Shown here: piece after piece, positions 1 to 11,900 of the stretch
Numbering within the stretch: the stretch's first letter is position 1
Layout of the letters: every line of letters begins with the position of its first letter
NCBI GenBank assembly: GCA_037975125.1
Contig: CM075862.1
Location: 58,402,779 to 58,466,778 of the forward strand
Source of the DNA: Latrodectus hesperus
Taxonomy: Eukaryota > Arthropoda > Arachnida > Araneae > Theridiidae
Direction of reading: 5' to 3'
DNA: 64,000 nt
Translations under genes and position numbers: made by a program
The notes under the pieces: model-generated
The model's input: only the letters and a program-made list of their open reading frames with translations
Databases searched by the model: none
What the model was told of the DNA's origin: nothing

Positions 1-70
1 TAGAGATGAAATATTTTTTTTTATTTATAGTTAGCTTCTTCCTCAAAAATTAAAAGAAAAAAATCTTTAA

Positions 71-1042
71 TTTCAAAATTCCAGGATATCTTAAGAAATA
101 CCCTATAGATATACAAATAAATGATTTCATTTAGTAGTAAAACATATTCTTAGACTAACTGTGGTATTCATTTTATAACAAAAAATAAAATTTAAGCGAA
201 ATAGGAGTTTTTGTATAGTGAGTCCATATGGTACGGGAAACTTCTGATTCCCGATAAGTTTGATTACAAAATTCCAGTATATATTAAGAAATAACCTATG
301 GATATACAAAAAAATGGTTACATTTAGTAGTTAATCACATTCTTAGACTAACTGTGGTATTCATTTTATTATAAAAAATATAATTTAGGAGAAAAATGAG
401 TTTTTGTATAGTGCGCCCATATGGTACGTGAAACTTCTGATTCTCGCAAAGTTTAATTTCAAAATTCCAGGATATCTTAAGAAATACCCAATGGATATAC
501 AAATAAATGGTTTCATTTAGTAGTAAATCACATTCTTAGACTAACTGTGGTATTCATTTTATTATAAAAAATATAATTTAGGAGAAAAATGAGTTTTTTG
601 TACAGTGCGCCGATATGGTACGTGAAACTTCTGATTCTTGCTAAGTTTAATTTCAAAATTCCAGGATATCTTAAGAAATACCTAATGGATATACAAATAA
701 ATGATTTCATTTAGTAGTAAATGGCATTCGTTAGACTAACTGTGGTATTCATTTTATTATAAAAAATATAATTTAGGAGAAAAATGAAGTTTTTGTACAG
801 TGCGGCCCATATGATACATGAAACTTCCTGATTCTCGCTAAGTTTAATTTTAAAATTCCAGGATATCTTAAGAAATACCCTATGGATATACAAATAAATG
901 ATTTCATTTAGTAGTAAATCACATTTTTCGACTAACAGTTGATATTCATTTTATTACAAAAAATATAAATTAGGAGAAAAATAAGTTTTTGTATACTGAG
1001 CCCATATGGTACGGGAAACTTCTGATTCTCGCTAAGTTTAAT
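71..1042. repeat. Satellite-like tandem array, about 5 copies of a ~194-bp unit
   Basis: Five head-to-tail copies of an A+T-rich unit of 193-196 bp. The landmark TAGACTAACTGTGG (TCGACTAACAG in the last copy) recurs at 151, 344, 537, 732 and 928. A second landmark, AAATTCCAGGATATC, opens each unit, and CCCATATGGTACG lies in its second half. Copies differ by scattered substitutions and single-base indels, so this is a diverged satellite rather than a recent expansion. Small frames beginning MYIHR in the array are by-products of the repeat and not genes. The left boundary (about 71) and right boundary (about 1042) fall at nearly the same phase of the unit. The first 70 bases do not obviously continue the array. 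Confidence 0.93.
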
Positions 1043-4000
1043 AATATTTCAAAAATATTATTAATATCATATCTTAATGCTTTAAATAAAATTTCAAAAA
1101 CATGATACTAAATATACATTGCATACAGATTTTAATAATAATGCTTTCAATATTCTTCACTGCTTATCGACTAGTTTACTTAATACAGCAGTAAAATTAA
1201 ATTTATAGAATAAAATTAAAAATGTAATTCTAAAGAAATAAGTAGATTTCTTAATATTATTAAACCAACGGAGTGCTTTATAAATTTTCTTGAATTGAAT
1301 TCAAATTTATAATAATAAAAATCAAGTTTTTTATTTAATAATTAAAAGATATCAGAAAATGAGATTTTTGTTCGATCATTTGCAAATAGAAACAAAGAAA
1401 ACATTTAAATTAGATGTGTAATATTCTTATGAGAAGTAAAATTATATAGTAGAAGAAAATACAAAGATTCATTAAATTAAAATTTTTAAATATAACTAAC
1501 CTTATATAGATACAAGAAAAATTCTCTTTCTAAAACCTACATAGAACATTCTAGATCTAACATGATTAAACGTTTCATTAAATTATTTTTGGATAGCTTT
1601 ACAGATAATGAAAAAAGAGTTAAATATTTATAAAATCGCAAATTACAAAATAACGTGATGCAAAAATCTTATTTTTAAAATGGCAAATTTCATATTAAAA
1701 ATAATTACAATTTTGTAACTATGCTATGCAGTCCAACATGTTTATAATAAAGTTGGATTTATTTGTGAAATGCAAAGATGGGGGGAAAATTAAAATGAAG
1801 ATAGTAAATTAGATATAAAAACAAAGCAGCAAAACAGTTTGAAAAGTTATAAATTACATAAAGTTTGTTAAAAATGCAGCACCTGTTTATAATGAGAAAT
1901 TACAGTTATTATACTATTCACTAATAATTTATAACATTTTTGGATATATTTAGTACTCTTTCATTATGTGAATTAATTCACTATCTCGATAAATTAAATT
2001 AAAATTTCACCGAATTGTAAATATAATAACCCAGCGATTGTAAACGTGTGGTTATTCTAAACTTGTGTTCTAAAAATTAATTTACTGATTGAAAGGCACG
2101 TGCATAAACAAAAAAATATTTATTAATTACATATCATTTATAATAACTAACTTATTAAATTAAAACAATTTACTAAAGCAAAACCTTTTTTTATTTTACT
2201 TAATTAATTAAGTTAAGTAAAGAAATCAATTAAAGCTTACTAAATTATAGTGAATTTAATAATTGTTTTTGTCTGTCTTTTTGAGCTAAGATTCTCAAAG
2301 GAAGGTTTAATATTAGAAATCAACACCTTTAAAGTTTTCCTGTATTTATCTTAGATCTAAATTTTGTCTTCAAAGAAGCCACCGAAGAAAATCTAGCTTC
2401 ACAAATTTAGGATATTGATAATGTTAAGAGAATGTTAAATGCACCCTTTGTTTTAGCAAAGAAAATTTATTATCTACTTCTGCCTAAAATTAAAAGAGGG
2501 ATTTATTACTAAGCTGTGTCTTTTGGTTATAGTATTGGTAAACCCAAAATTTAAGTATTTTTGAGAAAATTTTCTAGATTTTATTTTTGGAGTACTGTTT
2601 GCCCATATACATTTTAATGCTTGATTACCATCACATAATCGCTTACGACTTCTTAAAATTTATCCATCTTACTGAATAAATCTTTTACAATGAATACTTA
2701 ATATGGTGAACTTCAATTAACACAAAACATATATAGCCTACCAACACATTCAGATAGATTCGATAGCAATAAAAGAATCTACTCGAATTAGACTGCTAGA
2801 ATTTGAAACTGGATTTATCCAAAATCCTCCCTCTCTGTAAAAGAAAAAAAATTGCTGATATCTGCGAATGCTGGAGAGTTTTTTCATTGATCTAGAATGT
2901 TCGAGACAGTTAGAAATTTCTCTCGAAGCCACGAGAATGTCCAACATGAAAACCAGGTTCTTGTGCAAAATGGCACTGAATTCTTGTTTTGTCAATGCTG
3001 AAAATCTGTGCTCCCTTATGTCTAAAACGTTCAGTATTCTTAAAAATTTATAAGATTTAAAATTAAGCTTGCAATGTAGATTTTGCACCAAAATACATTA
3101 TTAGAAATGTTGAGAAACTCTGTAATAACGGATTTTTTCTTAATGGAAAATTAACAATACTCATTAAGAAAGCTATTCCTGATTTAAAAATGTATGTTTT
3201 TTATCTACAGTTATTAAAACTCTTTGTGAAAAGTGAATGTCTTCTTTATATATAATTGTTCAAAAATTTAATTTGCTCTCTAAAATAACAGGAAATAATA
3301 TAAATACCAACCATATACATTTTACTTTTTTTAACAATTTTGCTTAGATGATGTTTAGTTATTTTTCTGTAAATATTGAATTGTGTGTTCTCAAAACAAA
3401 TTTAAGATGAATAGAAACTTAATATAAAAATGTCTTATTTTTTACGCCATACGTTTAACCTTGTGTCTGTTATCAAAAAGAAATTATAAAACTTTATTAC
3501 ACATTATAACGGTAGAGTATAGCTGATTAATTTTAACGAACCAATTAATTTGGTATTTCCATTTTTGTTTAGTTTATTTTGACTGAAATCAGTTATGTTA
3601 TCATCGTAAAATGAAATGAATTATTATTTGCGCATTTTATTAAATGTAACTATATGATTTAAGTGATACAGAGAATAAAGTATATAAAGTGAAAAAATGG
3701 TTATCACTTACTGTCGAATCTAACAATAACAATATGGGACCACTTGTTTTTTTCAGGGATATTAACTAAGCCGTAAACTTTGTTATTATTATTCGTAAAA
3801 CAAATTTAGAATTTATTCAAAAATTTAAGGATCAAAATAGTGACATGCATTTGTATCTGAATATAAATTTTAAGATTTTGTGCTTTTTTTATGTTTAGGT
3901 TTTCGAGTAATCTTTTGATGAATTTGGAAATAGATAATTTTTAAAAAAGATAAAATAATATAATTTATAATAAAAACTAAAATGATAAAATATATAATTA

Positions 4001-4848
4001 AAAATGATTTATTAAAAATATACTGATCTTTAATTAGCCAGGAATACTTACTAGTATAGTGTCGAAAAATGCTTGAAAAATAAGTATCGTAATTTCTTGC
4101 ATTAATATTTTAATTTTGACTTTCACATTTCCTAATAATAATAATGATAATGATAACTAAAACTACAAATCTTATCACATCCGGTACAAAATGAAACAAC
4201 CTACGTTACTTACGTTTGAAAATAAATAAACAAAAGCTTTCAATTATTAATTTTTTAAGACAATTAGAGTGTGAAGTTCACATGTATTCTTAAGCTGAAC
4301 AAAATTATAGTTCATTCTATTGTTTATCTTAATGCATTTCGAGAAGTTTAAAAGAAAATTCGGGCATATTTTATTTGCTGACTTTGAAGAACAGAAATGT
4401 TAATTAATGCTTTAATGAATTCGGAATATCAGTTTTAGCTTTCTGCATTTCAATTTCAACAACTTTTGCTTCAGTGAGAATTCAAATGGTTAAGCTTTCA
4501 AAGAAATTAATAAAACTTTCTCAATGAAGATCTATTCTAAATTGATAGCAATTAAATGGAAACTCATTTGTACAGAGAATGCATTCAAATGATAAAATGT
4601 CTAGCACTTTTTAGAGTAAAAATTTACCATAGCATTAATATTTTACGCTTATGAAATTATAAAATTTACATATTTATAAGTAAAGGAATCATTATGTTCA
4701 TTTTGTTTTACTATAAGATAATTATTTATAAAAGTTTCTTAATATCATTTTTAAGTGTAAAGAAAGGACTTTTATTCAGGTAAGTTTATAATGCATCGAT
4801 ATAAATTAATGTACTTTTTACATGAATTTTTAAAACTGAGACATTACT
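1043..4848. other. A+T-rich non-coding stretch, no gene recognised
   Basis: Low-complexity A+T-rich DNA. It contains a short inverted repeat at 2195-2221 (TTTACTTAA and TTAAGTAAA arms). A minus-strand open frame of 113 codons at 2750-3091 sits in slightly less A+T-rich sequence but matches no family I recognise. It could be a decayed transposon fragment. I see no splice-bounded exon or RNA gene. Confidence 0.5.
2750..3091 (-). other. Unrecognised 113-codon open frame
   Basis: This minus-strand frame is open for 113 codons from an ATG and overlaps a 61-codon frame on the other strand. Residues are mixed (several Arg, Ser and Leu, with a run of four Phe near the middle). I see no signal peptide, membrane segment or familiar motif. 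The surrounding stretch (about 2280-3100) is less A+T-rich than its neighbours, as in several transposon remnants here. A piece of an old mobile element or chance are both possible; I do not claim a gene. Confidence 0.15.
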
Positions 4849-4849
4849 A

Positions 4850-5640
4850 TACAGTATGTTCACTAGAATCCCTTGCCACCCTCTTAACTTCGGTACGGCT
4901 GTTATATTCATAAAAGTGGTGTCTAGGTATAGTAAAGTATCCATACGCTACTGAATGAAATCACCTACCTCACCACCTGGTGGAAAACTGTGGAGTTAGC
5001 ATTCGTTTCTCGAAAACGGAACGAGATAGGTAAAAAAGTGATTTACAAAGTTGTAGAGCATCCTCGATTTAGTACGAAAAGATATCTTGTAGACATAAAT
5101 GGGAAGAATACAACGGTTAAAACTCGCATTTGTTGTTTCGTGCTGTGACGTGGCACATCGTACGTGTGCATATTTGAAAAAAACAAAAAAATCATTTTCG
5201 TGATTACATTTTTTACTTTTATTTCGAAATGGGAAGAACGGAAGTATTAAAAATAATTCCAACAATTTGTATGGAGTATGCAAATACGTAAGAAACGTAA
5301 CGCCTGTTCACCTGAGACAACTATAAAAGAGACATCTTCTTGGGGCTGTTGTATGTTGATGCTCATGATCATGGTTGAGTATTCCACAGCTGAGTATTGT
5401 GAGATGGTTTAACTGTACGGTGAATGTCGGTGAAAGGCACGATCAGCAGCAAGGTTGTACCACCAACGTTTCTCAACAGGCCCCCGCATCCTTCTCATCA
5501 AACCATCCTAACTGTTGTAAAACGCTTAAGGAAGACAGGTTTGCCTTACATGTCGATCTCGATCTGGCAGACATGGTAAGATAGGACGGGAAGTTGAACC
5601 AGATGAGGTATTAGCATATGCCCATGCATAACCGAAATTC
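4850..5640 (+). mobile_element. 5' portion of a mariner-type DNA transposon (DUF4817-type transposase N-terminus)
   Basis: The stretch is markedly richer in G+C than its flanks. From 5373 the plus strand reads EYSTAEYCEMV, then LYGECR and ARSAARLYHQRF, followed after a frameshift by TILTVVKRL. Near 5593 comes GREVEPDEVLAYAHA. This order matches the N-terminal helix-turn-helix (DUF4817-type) of mariner-like transposases: AEY..M...YGE, then A..A..LY..RFP, then VVKRLRETG. Several stops and frameshifts make it a pseudogene, and the DDE catalytic domain is missing. About 500 bp of presumed 5' leader precedes the frame. The probable outer end is near 4850 (TATACAGTATG). Similarity fades into (AT)-rich DNA after about 5640, so the element is truncated at its 3' side. 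Family assignment is from motif recall. Confidence 0.72.
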
Positions 5641-8394
5641 AGATATTATATATTATATAATACCGAAATATATAATATATTAGTAATTATAATATATTAT
5701 GATATTAAAAAGAAACTTTGAAAAAGTTTTAGAAATTTATAATAATAACAATTAAGGTGTAAATATTGTTTTATAAATTACATAATCTCGATCAACTTGA
5801 AAGGGGTTGTTAGTTTTAAAGTATTAAAATTTATTTAAAGGTGATAAGGATTTGTGTTAAAAAAGCAACGTTTATGTGTAAATAATGAAAAATTATACCT
5901 TAACCAAAAATGTATTGCGTTCGCAAAAAGACTTAAGAATTAAATAAATTATTTTAAGACACAAATGAGTGTGAGTTTATTCACAATTATGAATATAATC
6001 TTGATTTAAAATGTGAAATGTTTACTTTATAAAGTGTAGAATAAAACAATCATTGATAATTAACCTTAGCGTTAAAAATATTTATACAACGATAAATTAT
6101 GTTAAATATTGTGAAGATTAGAAAAATTATGGCACAGTATGTCTGATTAATCATTTTTGAACTTGAAATGATTTCTTGTAAAATAAAAGTATGATAGTAA
6201 AATAAAATATATAGCTCTATATTTTTAAACATTTATTTTTAACATGTAGATAAATTTTATAATATATAAAACATATTTTAAAAAACTTATCTAACATGTT
6301 AAAAGAAAATGGGATAACTATTTTTTCTGTATTACTTTATTTCTATCCTTGATATATATTTTCATTTGATGTGGGTTTTTCAAAATTTTCTTCTATTTAA
6401 ATGAAGCAAGATTCTTTTAAATTCACAATGAAAAAATAATTTTCGACGGATACAAAAAAACCAGAAAATCGCATACTCACCGAGTCCTCCTTTATGATTA
6501 CATTAATCCTTTATGATTAAATATTTATTTTCTATCTCTCATTAAAATACAAATTAACTACATAAAAAACAAAATATATTTTCATTAAAATATTAACTAT
6601 ATAAGTATTTATTCACTTTTATAAAATGATATTTTTTCCAATATTCTATACCACTATAAAGTGTATTCGTACTATAAGATAAAAAAATTCTTTATGCAAT
6701 TATTTTAAAACATATTATTACAATATTAATATCAGTCTTAATCTTTAGATTAGCCTTAATTATAAAAGCTTTAAACGCAGATTATTAATTAATTAAGAGT
6801 AATGCAGTTATGAAAAAAAAACAGTTAGAACTAATAAATTTAATACAATAATGTTTTAATTTTAATTATTCATAACCATGTATTTAGTTATTGCTTAATC
6901 TATTTTTTACGAGTTTATTCATGTCCAAAACTTTTAATTTTCTAAATTATTTTCCTTGGAAGTCCGACAGAGACCATAGCATACAGAGATATGCTATTAT
7001 GCCATTCAATACACGGAAATTACTGGTTAAAAACTTACCGAATTGGAAAAAAAAATTGTCTCAATCAAATGCTCAGTATTTCTTTTAAATTTACTATGAA
7101 TTTTCATTATCTCTTATTTAAGTTGTTTTTAGGTTAGTTTATGTTGTGCAACATTTACATTAAGAAGTCATTTTCAAATCCCAGAAAATGTTTTAATTAT
7201 ATCATTCTATTACTAGTTTATAACTCTTAACCCAAAAGAAAATGCTTTGTAAAATATGACATGGCCAAGAAGTATCATTGCTTGGATAGTAAAAAAATGA
7301 TGACGTCAGCCAATTTTTATCGCTGAAATAAACAGCGGAATTCATATTGATTGCATTAAGGAACAAAAAGTAAAAAAAACGTATATGTAAATTGGTATAA
7401 TATGAAACACATCAAAATTATAAATATCAAACACAAATTAAAATGTTAATAACTAACATTTATCTCTTGTAAAATCAGCAACATTTATCAGAATAATAAT
7501 TTACCAAAACATATAACTTACTAAGGAATATTTTAAAAATAATACGCCTAATACTTATTTTTATCAAAATGAATTAAATGAATTAAACATAAATGAATTA
7601 AACATAATTGAAAAATAAATATCTTAAACACAAATGAAAAATTAAAGAATTCATCTTAAACATAAAGGAAAAATTATTAACACACTATTCTATTTCTAAT
7701 AATTCAAAACTTAAATTTATCGATATATTTAGTTTATGAAATTTAAAATAATCGTCTTAATGATATTTAAGCTAAGAAAACAGCAAATAATACATAATAT
7801 TTTTATGTTTGATTTGTTCTTCTGCGAGTATTGTTTTTATAGTAAGGAGTTTGTTTCTTCTGCGATTTTGACATTATAATGCATTTAGCTGCTGGCGTGT
7901 CTATCAGAAATGTCATTTATACGGAAATCTAGATAAAATGATACTGCAAAAACACGAAATTTTGCGTGTATGAGAGGTAGAAAAACATATATCAGCATTA
8001 ATTTATTTCAGGTAAATTGAAACTAAATATTTTTATCGAAAATATATGTAAAAATCAAATGAAGTTCTTAATTAAAGAGTAAATATTTTATTGCTCATAT
8101 TGCAGTGAATGAAAGAAATAAGGTTGAAAGATGGACTTCTATATTAGATTAATCGTAATAACTAAGAATCATCTCTTCAAATCAAACTACATCTCATACA
8201 ATAACTAAATAAATTTAATAAAAATATAAAAAGAAAACTGTGTTTTGGCAAGCAATTATTATTCCACGTAAAACGCATGGATATTTATAGAGAGTAATCT
8301 GTAAAAACGATAAGAAAAATCTGAATAAAAAATTGGTTTGTTGTTTCCATTTTAAACGGTAATATATCTTCCTGTTGTTGGATAGTATAACCTT
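5641..8394. other. A+T-rich non-coding stretch
   Basis: No exon, RNA gene or full transposon recognised. An (AT)-rich palindromic patch lies at about 5640-5710. A degenerate short tandem repeat of AAATGAATTAAACAT-like units lies at about 7565-7610. The small open frames here (6050-6232 minus and 6891-7088 plus) have composition typical of chance frames. Confidence 0.45.
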
Positions 8395-8578
8395 ATGAAT
8401 GAAGGACTAACATGTTTTCTAAAAAGGAAAAAATTTTCCATAAAGATTACTGGAAAAATAATTAATAATGCTGACAGGATATTTATCGGTTGCAAAGCGC
8501 TTATAGATCTGAAATTACCACAATATCCAGGAAACTTTAGATTACGTTTTTCTAAATTAAATGGGCAAATACAGCTAT

Positions 8579-8589
8579 TATTTAAAGGA
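8579..8589. repeat. Left target-site duplication of the 8.6-kb SINE
   Basis: TATTTAAAGGA, repeated exactly at 8815-8825, flanks the tRNA-derived SINE. Confidence 0.85.
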
Positions 8590-8814
8590 TTTATTTATTT
8601 TATTACATTACATATATTCAGACTCGTGTGCTTGATTCTTGAGATCCGCTTGTAAGGCTTCGTAGATAATAGGACAAATAACACAATGACAGATGTACAA
8701 CCACAGAAGAATAACGAAGAAAACATCCAGTGCCATGGTGGGAATCGAACCCACACTCCTACGCTCTCAAGCGATTAGCGGTGATGCTTTAGATCACTCA
8801 GCCACGGATCGCCC
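8590..8814 (-). mobile_element. tRNA-derived SINE (minus strand) with 11-bp target-site duplication
   Basis: On the minus strand the head reads as a tRNA-like RNA polymerase III promoter. The A box is TGGCTGAGTGATC and the B box GGGTTCGATTCCC, separated by a Ser/Leu-type long spacer. A tRNA-unrelated body follows, ending in an AATAAA-like A-rich tail at the left edge. The insertion is flanked by the identical 11-mer TATTTAAAGGA at 8579-8589 and 8815-8825, the mark of LINE-mediated retroposition. It is not a functional tRNA because the acceptor stem does not close and no 3' terminus follows the T arm. The insertion interrupts an unrecognised open stretch starting at 8395. Confidence 0.88.
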
Positions 8815-8825
8815 TATTTAAAGGA
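8815..8825. repeat. Right target-site duplication of the 8.6-kb SINE
   Basis: TATTTAAAGGA, an exact copy of 8579-8589, lies directly beyond the tRNA-like head. Confidence 0.85.
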
Positions 8826-8864
8826 ATGCGAGAACATTTTTGAACTAAAGTGGAAAATTTTGTT

Positions 8865-8970
8865 GCCGCTAAATTATAATAATTCTGCCACTAAATTCGC
8901 ATTTAGCGGCAGTTATTTTATCTGAAAAGAGTCTACCTTACATTTCTGAATCCTTGCTTTAGTAGACTCT
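8865..8970. repeat. Two adjacent perfect inverted repeats (hairpins)
   Basis: The first pair is GCCGCTAAAT at 8865-8874 and ATTTAGCGGC at 8901-8910 (10-bp arms, 26-nt loop). The second is AGAGTCTAC at 8928-8936 and GTAGACTCT at 8962-8970 (9-bp arms, 25-nt loop). Both are more G+C-rich than the surroundings and start about 40 bp past the SINE. They may be the termini of a small non-autonomous DNA element or a structured transcript. Function unknown. Confidence 0.6.
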
Positions 8971-11900
8971 AAATTTTCGATGGTATGAAATTGGTGACAA
9001 TGTTACATATCATCAAATATAAAATTATACTTAATTAATAGAAAGTGAAGCTTAGTAGTAAATTGAACAGAATACAATTCATAAAAATTCTTTTTTTACA
9101 TTTCATGATTTTTTTTTTGATTTTTTTTTCATTTTATGAACATTAAATTTTTTTATTTAACCTAGAAAGGAATTTCTTGCCATTTTTATTAAATATAAAG
9201 AAGATTTTTATCTTAATAAATTCAATAATAAATTATAATATGGTTAAAATGTGCGCCTAATATCCGTTTAAATTCATCAAAAGCCATAACGGTTCTCTTA
9301 AATTCGCGATAAAAACCAGTAACACTTGATAAAGGTCAAAATACACAAACAACTATTTTGAGTCTCATTAGCAGAAACTCAATTCTTAAGTGAAGTTTGT
9401 TTCTCTCGTTCATATGATAATAATGATAAATCAAAAACATCGGCATCTTTATCAAGAAAACATCTAAGACCTAAGGTCCTCTCATTAATAATAATCCGGC
9501 AATCATTTTGGCTATCAGTGTTTGCCACATCTAATATAATTTCATAGGATTTTCCAATTAGAAGAAAGTAAATTTTTAATTCTTTCTCTTATAGGTCTAT
9601 CTAAAGAACAAAGTAATACGAACACAATTCTTTTCTCCCCAGTAAATCGAATACGACAGTTTCGATTTCCTGAATTTGGTATGAAATGGCGGCACATATC
9701 AGTTAATTTACAATTTTTAAATTTAAATCACAAATTTATTCATCTCATTGCTTTTATTAACAGCAAAAACAGCAATTTAGGCTGCGAAATACTACCACTA
9801 TATGAATATAAAATTTATTAAAGAATGAATTTTACTAAATAAACAATATCAGCTATTTTATTTGCAATTTTTGATAACTTAATTAATTCATGAGAAAAAT
9901 TTTAGTACTATCTGTATTTAAAAGGGTAAGTATTATGTAAAGTTTTATAGCCTCAGCAATTACTGTTTTTTAAATAAATGTTCATCCATACTATCACCAG
10001 TTAAGTTCCGGATTTTTTGCTGTAATCTGACCACCGTTTATAACCTAATTCAATATCTTGAAGTAATATCTTAAATCTATTTTCTTCTGAGTTTGTATAA
10101 ATATTAATCCATTTTATTTTCAATTGTTTGAAGCATTATCAATAGGAATATGATTAATAATATCACGCATCAATTTGACCAACTACTATATGGTACTTAA
10201 TAAGAAATAGTAGTACAATTTCTGCCTCCATAAACTGGGACTTCAGTTACGGAAACCAAATTAAATGAATTTCTGCTCAAAAAGTACCACTCATTCACAG
10301 TTGCAAGCGGTTTTGTTTTCCTGTTAAGCAATTCTAATTGGAATTTCCTTTTCAGTGACACAATTTAGTAATTGTGAAGATCTTAAAAGGTTACTTTTAA
10401 AGACAGAATGTTCCATTAAATGTATTTAATAGTAACGAATATAAATTATTACGACAACATGAAAGCGTAGTGCTAAATAGTCTGAGAGTAAGAAGATAAG
10501 TGATTGCAAGTACAAATACTGTTGTAAATTCTACTTGAGAGAAAAATAGTAAGTTTATATATAAAATGACCTAGTATAATGAAGGGGAAAATTTAAGTTA
10601 ATGATTTGTTATCGAATTAATTCTGTTTACAATAGGTTGAGGTAGCCATTAATTTTAACTTTGACATGAATGTACATAAATTTTTGAATATATTGCAGCT
10701 GTTAATCTCGTTTCAAACATTGTTCATTCGCTACAATTTGGGAATGTATAAATACTACACACAATGAAAGCTTGGAGATGATATTGCTTTGTTCACTTAT
10801 TAAGAAATTAGAAGGTAATGAATTCACTTGCTTTATCTTTGCACTATATTTATTGCAAAAAGTTAAAGGCAAGACTTTACTTCCAAATAAAATAACTTCA
10901 ATAAAATTTCATTCAAAATTTCAATAAAATTTTTAAACTGTATTGGGGTTAATTTAATTAAAGTTTAGCAAAATACTAAATACTTTTATAAAATGAAAAA
11001 TTAATGACAAATCATTAAATTTTAAAGCAACTACATACATTAAAAGGGATGCGAATGATTATATCATAGAAAACTTTTCTTTACTCACTGAAAAATAAAT
11101 ACTAAACTTTTTAAAGTAAATTATAGCTTATATCTAGTTACATATATAAGTTTTTATACATCATTATATTGCAAATTGTAGATATTTTTTTACAATTTGA
11201 AAGTATAATCAATTTAATTTTTCATTATATTAAATTAGATTATTATCTGTTAAAAAATATAAAACTGATTTGATACTGAAAAATGTTGATGCATCTAATT
11301 TTTTGACGTTATATTTATATAAAAGATAAATTATTTATTTTTATTGGACAAATAAATTTTATATTAAACCTGTACTTTTGTTTTTGATGAAGAATGCTTT
11401 AATTGTGTATGCATCAAGTTTAATGCATTTACAAAAAATTATGATTTTATTTCATACATAATATAATATCGTAATCTTTAAATAAAATATAAAATACAAA
11501 AAATGCTATTTAATAATTTTAAATATGAAAATACTGAGAAAAATTAGGGTAAAATAAATGTGTTGTATCAAATGAAGATACGATGGTAAATTGATAATAA
11601 CGATATTTTTTATGAGCAAATACTTGCAGCACAGAAATAAAATTGCATAAGTAAATAAGCTTTACAGATGTATTGAATAAAATTATCTAAAACAAAATAA
11701 CGTTAATGTGCATATAAATACTATTAAATATTTTATGACAAATCTAAGAGTAATTAAAGCTATTATCTGCGAAAGTGAACCAGCACTATATTGTGATACC
11801 GACTTTATATTGTGATATTATTTATCTGAAACAATGTCTCTACTTTGAGAATTTCTGCCGTCACTCAATGCCAAATACATAATTGCTTTACAAAGAAAGT

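Noticed and set aside
127..893. Three similar 60-codon minus-strand frames
   Set aside because: They recur with the ~194-bp satellite period and are a by-product of the repeat.
1..1042. CRISPR-like array
   Set aside because: Units are contiguous ~194-bp tandem repeats without short repeat/spacer alternation, in eukaryotic DNA.
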